From RGIG3994 sp045589735 (GTDB taxonomy: Bacteria > Bacillota > Clostridia > Oscillospirales > CAG-272): a DNA stretch of 16,533 bases. How positions within the stretch are numbered: the stretch's first letter is position 1; the number at the start of each line of letters is the position of its first letter. Under the pieces are notes generated by a model. That model ran no database searches, was not told the DNA's origin, and saw nothing but the letters and a program-made list of their open reading frames with translations. Where the stretch lies: NCBI GenBank assembly GCA_045589735.1, contig JAZNPQ010000047.1, forward strand, positions 1 to 16,533, in the 5' to 3' direction. The position numbers and the translations under genes are program-made. This document shows, piece by piece, positions 1 through 6,328 of this stretch.

Positions 1-46
1 TTGTCAAGATTTTTTACAAAAAATACAGTATTTGCAAAGCTTTTTA

Positions 47-76
47 TTGACAAAACGGAGTGAACGGTGGTATACT
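47..76 (+). promoter_or_regulatory. Extended -10 promoter of the thioesterase gene
   Basis: A perfect -35 hexamer TTGACA lies at 47-52, and TATACT at 71-76 is the -10, separated by 18 bases. TG at 68-69 makes it an extended -10 element. It sits 31 bases before the ATG at 107 and fits a SigA-type housekeeping promoter. No operator-like repeat is obvious around it. Confidence 0.75.
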
Positions 77-106
77 ATTTCATAAATCATATATTTGGTG
101 ACCATT

Positions 107-499
107 ATGAAAACCATTGATGAAATAAGAGAAATATTTAAAAACGACACCTTTGCGACGAATAACGGAGCGGTTATCGATGAGGTCGGCGAGGGCTATG
201 CGAAATGCAGTCTTACGATAGGTGACGGACACAGAAACGCCGCAGGCGGTGTTATGGGCGGTGTGCCTTTTATGCTTGCAGATTTTGCCTTTGCGGTGGC
301 GGTAAATCACGAGGAAATGAGAACCGTGTCGCTTAGCAGTAATATAGCGTTTGTCGGTGTCGCAAAAGGCAAGAGACTTGTCGCGACCGCAAACAGCGTA
401 AAGCACGGCAGAACGACCTGCTACTATACCGTAAGTGTTACCGACGAGCTTCAAAACAAAGTCGCTGAGGTCACCGTAACCGGATTTAATAAAATGTAA
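107..499 (+). CDS. PaaI-like hotdog-fold thioesterase
   Basis: This 130-residue protein has the size and pattern of PaaI/YdiI-type acyl-CoA thioesterases, small single-domain cytosolic hotdog proteins that hydrolyse acyl- or aryl-CoA esters. The family core reads HRNAAGGVMGGVPFMLADFA, with the conserved Asn, the Gly-Gly pair and the Leu-Ala-Asp of the central helix. A later segment, SLSSNIAFVGVAKG, matches the usual strand that follows. The His of the common HGG motif is Met here, so the catalytic set is altered. The ATG at 107 is chosen because GGTGA at 97-101 is a well-spaced ribosome binding site, whereas an in-frame TTG at 95 has none. The gene has its own promoter and terminator, so it is not part of the downstream redox operon. 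Substrate is unknown; family assignment is firm. Confidence 0.85.
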   Translation: MKTIDEIREIFKNDTFATNNGAVIDEVGEGYAKCSLTIGDGHRNAAGGVMGGVPFMLADFAFAVAVNHEEMRTVSLSSNIAFVGVAKGKRLVATANSVKHGRTTCYYTVSVTDELQNKVAEVTVTGFNKM

Positions 500-503
500 C
501 AGA

Positions 504-536
504 AAAAGTCTATACGATTTCCGTATAGGCTTTTTT
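504..536 (+). terminator. Rho-independent terminator after the thioesterase gene
   Basis: Arms at 504-516 and 522-534 pair over 13 positions, including one G-U pair, around a five-base loop (ATTTC). The right arm runs into a T tract ending at 536. It starts a few bases after the stop codon at 497-499 and separates this gene from the redox operon. Confidence 0.85.
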
Positions 537-628
537 CATAAGAAAAAGGCGAATCCGAATGTATTTTATTGGAAATTGTGCTTTAATATACAAGAAAAAA
601 GTCGATTTGGCATATATACCAAAAAAAT

Positions 629-655
629 ATGTGAAAAAAATAACAATATTTTCAC
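629..655 (+). promoter_or_regulatory. Candidate redox-regulator operator (Rex-like / GTGAAAA inverted repeat)
   Basis: GTGAAAA at 631-637 and TTTTCAC at 649-655 form inverted arms. Overlapping this, bases 629-646 match 11 of the 14 fixed positions of the clostridial Rex consensus TTGTTAA-N4-TTAACAA, with the right half 6 of 7. Rex is the NADH/NAD+ sensing repressor of many fermentation and hydrogenase genes. The site lies 18 bases upstream of the -35 box rather than over the promoter, and the DNA is AT-rich, so a chance match is possible. Confidence 0.35.
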
Positions 656-663
656 TTTGCCTA

Positions 664-692
664 TTGAAATGTAGGTGTGTGTGTGATATAAT
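664..692 (+). promoter_or_regulatory. Strong extended -10 promoter of the redox operon
   Basis: TTGAAA at 664-669 and a consensus TATAAT at 687-692 are separated by an optimal 17 bases. TG at 684-685 gives an extended -10. Transcription would start near 699, about 60 bases before the first start codon. As no terminator is seen downstream within the window, this promoter may drive all genes from 762 onward. Confidence 0.75.
675..685 (+). repeat. (GT)5 dinucleotide repeat within the promoter spacer
   Basis: Five GT units plus a final G occupy most of the 17-base spacer between the -35 and -10 boxes, and the last TG also forms the extended -10 element. Gain or loss of one unit would change the spacer to 19 or 15 bases. 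Confidence 0.8.
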
Positions 693-761
693 TAGTACGA
701 TTGAGCAAAGTGTTATTCCTAAATATATTTCAACTTATTTTGTGAAAGGATGATCCGAAAA

Positions 762-1001
762 ATGAAAATAACAATATGCATCGGAAGCTCATGCCACATA
801 AAGGGTTCGCATCAGGTTGTTGAGAGTCTTCAGACTCTTATAAGCGAAAACGGTCTTGAGGATAAGGTTAGTCTCGGAGGTACCTTCTGTATGGGAAAAT
901 GCCAGCAGGGTGTGTGCGTGCGTGTAGATGATAATTTTCATTCGGTAACCCCTGATACGGTAAACGACTTTTTTGAAAGCGAAGTCAAGGCCAAGGTTTG
1001 A
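762..1001 (+). CDS. Stand-alone thioredoxin-like [2Fe-2S] ferredoxin (NuoE/HndA type)
   Basis: A 79-residue protein corresponding to the thioredoxin-like [2Fe-2S] ferredoxin domain found in NuoE, HndA and the small subunits of electron-bifurcating hydrogenases. The four cluster ligands are C6 and C11 (CIGSSCHIKGS, close to the family's GTxCHxxG) and C43 and C47 (FCMGKC). It lacks the N-terminal helical part of a full NuoE, and no NuoF-like partner is present in the window. The ATG at 762 is preferred over an in-frame ATG at 750, because AAAGGA at 745-750 abuts the upstream ATG but is spaced for the downstream one. It is the first gene of the operon, followed 36 bases later by the PAS-hydrogenase, so it probably carries electrons to or from that protein. 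Similar small ferredoxins occur beside hydrogenase-phosphatase clusters of the Thermoanaerobacterium hfs type. Confidence 0.85.
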   Translation: MKITICIGSSCHIKGSHQVVESLQTLISENGLEDKVSLGGTFCMGKCQQGVCVRVDDNFHSVTPDTVNDFFESEVKAKV

Positions 1002-1037
1002 AGAGTACATAAGTGTTTGTGAAGGGAAGTGACGAAT

Positions 1038-2714
1038 ATGCCGAACTGTCTGACGTTAAAAAAATCCAACTGTAAAAACTGCTATAAATGTATTCGGCAT
1101 TGTCCCGTTAAGGCCATTCGCTTTTCGGGAAACCAGGCTCACATAATAGGCAACGAGTGTATACTCTGCGGTCAGTGCTTCGTGGTTTGTCCTCAAGGGG
1201 CAAAGCAGATCGTTGACGAGACCGAGAAGGTAAAGGTGCTTTTACAAAGCGGACAGCCCGTGATTGTAAGTATGGCACCGTCTTTTATTGCGAACTATCA
1301 GGGAATCGGTATAAGCTCGCTGCGAGGGGCTCTCAAAAAGCTCGGGTTTTACGACGTTGAGGAAACGGCGATCGGAGCAACTATAGTCAAGTCGGAATAT
1401 GAGAGAATGCTTAAAGAGGATGAGCGCGATATTGTGATATCGTCCTGCTGTCATTCTATAAACCTGCTTATACAAAAATATTTTCCGTCGGCTCTCGAAT
1501 ATCTTGCTGACGTGGTCTCTCCTATGCAGGCGCACTGTATGGATATAAAAAAAAGATATCCGGGAGCAAAGACGGTATTTATCGGTCCGTGTGTCGCTAA
1601 GAAGGATGAAGCCGAGCATTACGAGGGCATAGTTGACGCTGTTCTCACCTTTGAAGAGCTGACAAATTGGCTCTCCGAGGAAAATATAGAGCTTGAAAAT
1701 GAGATAGATAATGAAGAGAACAGCCGCGCAAGATTCTTCCCGACGACAGGCGGTATTCTTAAGACGATGGCGCAGGATACCGAATATACCTATCTCGCGC
1801 TTGACGGTGTTGAAAACTGTATTGCCGCGCTTAAGGATATTGAAAGCGGAAGGGTACATAAGTGCTTTATCGAGATGTCGGCGTGTGTCGGCAGCTGCGT
1901 CGGCGGACCTGTTATGGAAAAATATCACCGTACCGAAGCGGTAAACGATTATATAACTATTGCGCATTACGCGGGCAAAAAGGACTTTAAGGTCGATCAG
2001 CCGAAGTCAGGGGAGCTGAAAAAGCAATTTGAGTACATAGAACACAGACTTGCTCAGCCGAGTGAGACAGAGATATTCAATGTGCTTCGCCAGATGGGTA
2101 AATTCAAGCCCTCGCAAGAGCTTAACTGCGGCTCGTGCGGTTATAATACCTGCCGTGAAAAAGCCATTGCGATAATTCAGGGTAAGGCTGAAATATCAAT
2201 GTGCCTTCCTTATCTTAAGGACAAAGCCGAGAGCTTTTCCGATACTATTGTAAACAATTCACCGAACGGGCTGATAGTTCTCAACGAAAATCTTGAGGTA
2301 CAGCAGATAAATACCGCGGCAAGAAATATAATGAATATACGCTCGGCAGACGACGTTCTCGGAGATCAGGTAATACGTATCCTTGATCCTACGGTATTTG
2401 CCAACGTACTGAAAACGGGACGCGGTGTGCGTAACGAGAGGGTATATCTTGCTGAGTACAAGAGATACGTTGAGCAAACTGTTGTGTACGACAGAGATTC
2501 AAGACTTCTTATCGGTATTATGCGTGACGTGACCGACGAAGAGCTTGAAAGAGAAAAGAAAGAAAATATAAGTCGCCAGACTATCGAGGTCGCGGACAAG
2601 GTCGTTGATAAGCAGATGCGTATAGTTCAGGAGATCGCGTCGCTTCTCGGTGAAACTGCCGCGGAGACAAAGATCGCGCTGTCAAAGCTTAAGGAGTCGA
2701 TAACAGATGAATGA
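1038..2714 (+). CDS. [FeFe]-hydrogenase-like protein with PAS domain (putative H2/redox sensor, group C)
   Basis: A cytosolic protein of 558 residues. In order it has two [4Fe-4S] ferredoxin motifs (residues ~12-55), the [FeFe] hydrogenase H-cluster domain (~70-340), a four-cysteine Fe-S domain (C364, C367, C372, C389), a PAS domain (~400-500) and a C-terminal coiled-coil-like helix. H-cluster ligands are all present: C138, C185, C283 and C287, with C137 at the proton-transfer position. Loop motifs are SSCCHS, GPCVAKK and SACVGSC, which differ from the TSCCPGW/MPCxxK of catalytic group A enzymes. This architecture is that of group C (HydS) hydrogenases, proposed to sense H2. The ATG at 1038 is chosen over the GTG at 1029 because AAGGGA (1022-1027) is too close to the latter. 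Its last 8 bases overlap the phosphatase gene, indicating coupled translation and a shared signalling role. Sensory function is inferred. Confidence 0.88.
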   Translation: MPNCLTLKKSNCKNCYKCIRHCPVKAIRFSGNQAHIIGNECILCGQCFVVCPQGAKQIVDETEKVKVLLQSGQPVIVSMAPSFIANYQGIGISSLRGALKKLGFYDVEETAIGATIVKSEYERMLKEDERDIVISSCCHSINLLIQKYFPSALEYLADVVSPMQAHCMDIKKRYPGAKTVFIGPCVAKKDEAEHYEGIVDAVLTFEELTNWLSEENIELENEIDNEENSRARFFPTTGGILKTMAQDTEYTYLALDGVENCIAALKDIESGRVHKCFIEMSACVGSCVGGPVMEKYHRTEAVNDYITIAHYAGKKDFKVDQPKSGELKKQFEYIEHRLAQPSETEIFNVLRQMGKFKPSQELNCGSCGYNTCREKAIAIIQGKAEISMCLPYLKDKAESFSDTIVNNSPNGLIVLNENLEVQQINTAARNIMNIRSADDVLGDQVIRILDPTVFANVLKTGRGVRNERVYLAEYKRYVEQTVVYDRDSRLLIGIMRDVTDEELEREKKENISRQTIEVADKVVDKQMRIVQEIASLLGETAAETKIALSKLKESITDE

Positions 2715-3882
2715 TCTATGCGCTGAGATAGGATATAAAAGCATAAACCACTACGGCGAACAGCTTTGCGGAGACCACGTTGATATAGTTGAAACGGGTG
2801 ACGACTCCAAGGTCATAGTTCTCTCCGACGGTCTTGGAAGCGGAGTTAAGGCGAGTATACTTTCGACGCTGACGTCAAAGATAATTTCAACTATGCTCTC
2901 TGAGGGACTGTCTATTGAAGAATGTGTTGAGACGATAGCCGCGACCCTTCCGGTCTGCTCGGTAAGAGGTGTTGCGTATTCGACCTTCACAATTATCCGT
3001 CTTATAAATAATAATGATATCGCCGAGATAATACAGTACGACAATCCGCACGTCATAGTAATTCGCAACGAGAGTGTATGGGAATATCCCAAGACCGAGC
3101 TGAGTATTGGCGGTAAAAAGATATACAAATCGGTCATAAAATTGCAGGAAAACGATATTTTTGTAGCTATGAGCGACGGGTGCCCTCATGCGGGTATCGG
3201 TACGTCGTATAATTTTGGCTGGAAGCGCGATGAGATAGCAGGCTTTATGGAAGCTCTCGCACCTGCGGGATACACTGCCAAAACGCTGTCTACTATGCTC
3301 ATCGACGAATGTGACAGACTGTACGGACATAAGCCGGGTGACGATGCCACGGCGTGTGTGGTGCGTATAAGAAAAAGAGAGCCTATGAATATGCTGTTCG
3401 GTCCTCCGTCAAACAGAGACGATGCAGACCGTATGATGTCACTTTTTTTCTCTAAGGAAGGAAAGCATATAATCTGTGGAGGAACAACATCTTCAATAGC
3501 GGCAAAATATCTCAGAAAGCCGCTTCAGGCAACTCTTGATTTTGAGAGGTCCGATGTTCCACCGATAGCAAAGCTTGAGGGTGTTGACCTTGTGACCGAG
3601 GGCGTTATTACGGTCAATAAGGTTCTTGAGTATGCCAAGGATTATGTTGGTGAAAATAAAGAATATGTTAACTGGAGCTGCAAAAGAGACGGAGCGTCTC
3701 TTATATGCCGAATGCTTTTTGAAGAGGCTACCGATATAAATTTTTACGTTGGAAGAGCGGTGAATCCGGCGCATCAGAACCCTGATCTGCCGATAACCTT
3801 CAGCATAAAAATGAATCTTGTTGAAGAGCTTTCCAAGTGTTTAAAACAAATGGGTAAGCGTATAAAAGTAAGCTATTTTTAA
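2707..3882 (+). CDS. SpoIIE-type PP2C serine phosphatase with an extra C-terminal domain
   Basis: A protein of 391 residues. Residues ~1-225 form a SpoIIE/PP2C phosphatase domain with metal-binding motifs SDGLGSG (D41), SDG (D157) and GDDAT (D212, D213). Such enzymes dephosphorylate phosphoserine or phosphothreonine on partner proteins such as anti-sigma-factor antagonists. Residues ~228-391 are a further domain that I do not recognise; it contains the segment ICGGTTSSIAAKYL. There is no membrane segment and no sensor domain, so the PAS-hydrogenase encoded by the overlapping gene upstream is the likely input. Genes of this type next to PAS-hydrogenases define phosphatase-linked group C hydrogenases and hfs-type clusters. 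No anti-sigma factor, antagonist or kinase is in the window, so the substrate is unknown. Phosphatase assignment is firm; the signalling link is inferred. Confidence 0.87.
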   Translation: MNDLCAEIGYKSINHYGEQLCGDHVDIVETGDDSKVIVLSDGLGSGVKASILSTLTSKIISTMLSEGLSIEECVETIAATLPVCSVRGVAYSTFTIIRLINNNDIAEIIQYDNPHVIVIRNESVWEYPKTELSIGGKKIYKSVIKLQENDIFVAMSDGCPHAGIGTSYNFGWKRDEIAGFMEALAPAGYTAKTLSTMLIDECDRLYGHKPGDDATACVVRIRKREPMNMLFGPPSNRDDADRMMSLFFSKEGKHIICGGTTSSIAAKYLRKPLQATLDFERSDVPPIAKLEGVDLVTEGVITVNKVLEYAKDYVGENKEYVNWSCKRDGASLICRMLFEEATDINFYVGRAVNPAHQNPDLPITFSIKMNLVEELSKCLKQMGKRIKVSYF

Positions 3883-3895
3883 TGGAGATATATTA

Positions 3896-5320
3896 ATGAG
3901 AAAATTTGATACGAAGGTACAGCACTTGAAATACAAAGTGCTGCGTGAGGTAGCACGGTTTGCGTGGGACGGAACCCTTCTTGAGAATATTTTGAATATT
4001 CCCGAAATTATCGTACCCGGTAAGACATCGACAATGCGTTGCTGTGTTTATAAGGAAAGAGCGATACTTTCGGAGCGTGTCAAGATGGTGATGGGCGGAG
4101 ATAAAGAAAATCCGAACGTCATACAGGTAATAGATATCGCGTGTGACGAATGTCCGTCTGCGGGATATGAGGTGACCGATTCCTGTCGCGGCTGTCTTGC
4201 TCACAGGTGCGAGGACGTTTGCAAAAGAGGAGCGATATCCTTCGACCAAAACCACGTGGCACATATCGACAAATCGAAGTGCATAGAGTGCGGTCAGTGC
4301 GCAAAGGTATGTCCGTTCTCTGCTATTGTAAACCGTAAGCGGCCGTGTCAGAACGCTTGTAAGATAAAAGCAATTTCTATAAGCAAGGAGACGAACGCCG
4401 CCGAGATAGACCATAATAAATGTATATCCTGCGGAGCGTGTGTATATCAGTGTCCGTTCGGCGCAATAACGGACAAGTCTTACATACTTGACGCCATTGA
4501 TATCATAAAAAACAGTGACGGCAACAAAAAATATAAGGTATACGCTATGGTCGCGCCGTCGATTTCTAGCCAGTTTGTGTACGCAAAGCTCGGACAGGTC
4601 ATAAAGGGACTTAAGGAGCTTGGCTTCCATACGGTCATAGAAGCCGCGCTCGGAGCCGATATGGTGGCAGAGGCAGAGTCGAGAGAGCTTGCCGAAAAGG
4701 GATTTTTAACAAGCTCCTGCTGTCCTGCGTTTGTGAAGTACGTAAAAACGGCATTCCCAAAGATGCTGCCGTACGTATCGCATAACCTGTCTCCTATGGG
4801 TGCTCTTGCGAAATATATAAAATCGACCGACGAGGACGCCAAGGTCGTATTTATAGGACCGTGTACCGCAAAGAAGGCAGAGGCGCAGCTTGACAGCGTA
4901 AAGCCGTACGTTGACGTGGTGCTTACGTTTGAAGAGCTTCAGGCACTTTTCGACAGTAAGGATGTCGATATCACGACACTCGACGAGGACGTGCTTGACA
5001 ACGCTTCGTATTTCGGAAGGATTTTTGCAAGATGCGGAGGACTTTCGGATGCGGTTGCGCAGGGACTCAATGAGCAGAATATAGACTTCAATCTTAAATC
5101 GGTCGCGTGTGACGGTATTGAAGAATGTAAGCTCGCGCTGCTTAAAAAGAGTAAGAATGTTTTGGACGCAAACTTTATTGAAGGTATGGCGTGCGTGGGC
5201 GGATGCATTGGCGGTGCCGGATGTCTGACTCACGGTGAGAAGAACAAAAAGCAGGTTGACGATTACGGCAGAGAAGCGCTTGAAAAAACAATAACCGATG
5301 CCGTGTCGGTACTTAAGTAA
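3896..5320 (+). CDS. [FeFe] hydrogenase, group B type, ferredoxin-linked
   Basis: A protein of 474 residues with an N-terminal helical region, a cysteine-rich multi-cluster section (residues ~80-200, including CRGC, KCIECGQCAKVCP and KCISCGACVYQCP, so probably several [4Fe-4S] clusters) and a C-terminal H-cluster domain. The H-cluster ligands are C276, C323, C433 and C437, with C275 at the proton-transfer position. Loops read TSSCCPAF, GPCTAKKAEA and GMACVGGCIGG; the Met of MPC in group A enzymes is Gly here. The layout matches group B hydrogenases, thought to exchange electrons with ferredoxin and evolve or take up H2 in the cytosol, although few have been characterised. GGAG at 3884-3887 sits 8 bases before the ATG, and the gene follows the phosphatase after 13 bases, so it is cotranscribed. 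It is the most likely outlet for ferredoxin reduced by the downstream Hdr complex (inference). Confidence 0.87.
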   Translation: MRKFDTKVQHLKYKVLREVARFAWDGTLLENILNIPEIIVPGKTSTMRCCVYKERAILSERVKMVMGGDKENPNVIQVIDIACDECPSAGYEVTDSCRGCLAHRCEDVCKRGAISFDQNHVAHIDKSKCIECGQCAKVCPFSAIVNRKRPCQNACKIKAISISKETNAAEIDHNKCISCGACVYQCPFGAITDKSYILDAIDIIKNSDGNKKYKVYAMVAPSISSQFVYAKLGQVIKGLKELGFHTVIEAALGADMVAEAESRELAEKGFLTSSCCPAFVKYVKTAFPKMLPYVSHNLSPMGALAKYIKSTDEDAKVVFIGPCTAKKAEAQLDSVKPYVDVVLTFEELQALFDSKDVDITTLDEDVLDNASYFGRIFARCGGLSDAVAQGLNEQNIDFNLKSVACDGIEECKLALLKKSKNVLDANFIEGMACVGGCIGGAGCLTHGEKNKKQVDDYGREALEKTITDAVSVLK

Positions 5321-5365
5321 CTCAAAAAAATCTACTATACAATATTATACTGAAAGAGGTTAATT

Positions 5366-6307
5366 ATGAACAAGATTACAGTAATCGGAACAGGAAGCGT
5401 AGGCTCTACTATCGCGTACACACTCACAGTTATGGGACTTGCCTCGGAGGTCGTTATGATCGACATCAATCAGGAGAAGGCACTCGGAGAGGCACTTGAC
5501 ATAAGACAAGGCGTTCCTTTCTGCAATCCTGCAACTGTTTATGCAGGCTCGTATGCCGATGCAAAGGGATCGGATATAGTCATTATAACGTCGGGTATTG
5601 CAAGAAAGCCCGGTCAGTCAAGACTCGATCTTGCGCAGACTAACGTAAACGTTATAAAGGCTGTTTCTAAGGAAATAGTAAAATACGCCCCCGACGCTAT
5701 GTACGTCATAGTAAGTAATCCCGTTGACGTCCTTACATACGTATTTACAAAGACCAGCGGAATTCCCGAATCTCATATTATAGGCTCGGGTACTATTCTT
5801 GACACCGCGCGTCTGCGCGCAAGAATTGCCGAATATTATTCGGTAAACCAGAAAAATGTACACGCATACATTCTCGGTGAGCACGGTGACTCGGCATTCG
5901 TTCCGTGGTCTATCGCAAACATTTCCAACGTTCCCGTGGAAGCATACGGAAAATCGGTGCTCAATCCCACACAGTACCTTGATTTTAACAAGGATGATGT
6001 GGAAAATTACGTCCGTAAATCCGGCGCTCGCGTAATTCAGCGCAAGGGCGCAACCTTCTATGCCGTGTCTATTTCGGTATGTCACCTCTGCAAGTGCCTG
6101 CTTAGCGGTATCGACACGACTCTGACAGTTTCCACGATGCTTCACGGTGAGTACGGTATCGACGACGTATGTCTCAGCCTTCTCAACGTTGTCGGAAAGA
6201 ACGGCGCGCACAACAAGATACTTCTTCCTCTTAATGATGAGGAGATAGCAAAGCTTCACAACAGCGCGGAAAGTCTTAAGTCTGTTATCAGAAGCGTTGA
6301 GTTTTAA
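5366..6307 (+). CDS. L-lactate/malate dehydrogenase family enzyme, specificity loop predicts malate
   Basis: A 313-residue NAD-dependent 2-hydroxyacid dehydrogenase. It has the Rossmann motif GTGSVGS (residues 8-14), D33 at the end of the second strand (NAD preference), catalytic D146 and R149 (GTILDTAR) and the active-site H173 (GEHGDS). Overall it looks like a bacterial LDH (GTILDTAR, KGATFYA, RLDL). However, the specificity loop reads GIARKPGQSRLDL, placing R80 where LDHs have Gln (the Q102 position) and MDHs have Arg. That single change is known to switch LDH to oxaloacetate/malate. Automated tools will probably call it ldh, but I infer malate dehydrogenase, which also fits the next gene, fumarase. 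AAAGAGG at 5353-5359 is the ribosome binding site. The 45-base gap before it contains no hairpin, so it probably reads through from the hydrogenase genes, though a weak local promoter cannot be excluded. Confidence 0.85.
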   Translation: MNKITVIGTGSVGSTIAYTLTVMGLASEVVMIDINQEKALGEALDIRQGVPFCNPATVYAGSYADAKGSDIVIITSGIARKPGQSRLDLAQTNVNVIKAVSKEIVKYAPDAMYVIVSNPVDVLTYVFTKTSGIPESHIIGSGTILDTARLRARIAEYYSVNQKNVHAYILGEHGDSAFVPWSIANISNVPVEAYGKSVLNPTQYLDFNKDDVENYVRKSGARVIQRKGATFYAVSISVCHLCKCLLSGIDTTLTVSTMLHGEYGIDDVCLSLLNVVGKNGAHNKILLPLNDEEIAKLHNSAESLKSVIRSVEF

Positions 6308-6328
6308 TTTTGGGGGAGATACACGAAT

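Larger units (their letters stand above)
537..761 (+). other. AT-rich intergenic regulatory region upstream of the redox operon
   Basis: This stretch of about 225 bases is AT-rich and holds no convincing gene. A 64-codon open frame at 559-753 has no ribosome binding site and runs through the promoter. The region carries the operon promoter (664-692), a GT repeat inside that promoter, an upstream inverted repeat (629-655), and a roughly 60-base leader before the first gene. No riboswitch-like fold or leader terminator was recognised by eye. Confidence 0.6.

Noticed and set aside
559..753. 64-codon open frame in the intergenic region before the ferredoxin gene
   Set aside because: No ribosome binding site, low-complexity AT-rich composition, and it spans the operon promoter and the ribosome binding site of the next gene.
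1029..1037. GTG start at 1029 for the PAS-hydrogenase, and comparable upstream starts at 750, 8538 and 12307
   Set aside because: In each case the ribosome binding site is too close to, overlaps or lies downstream of the upstream start, while it is well spaced for the ATG chosen.
5335..5351. TATACA and TATACT -10-like hexamers before the dehydrogenase gene
   Set aside because: No -35 box is found at a suitable distance for either, so a separate promoter is not supported.
5366..6307. Reading the dehydrogenase as evidence of lactate fermentation
   Set aside because: The Arg in the specificity loop and the adjoining fumarase gene make malate the more likely substrate.
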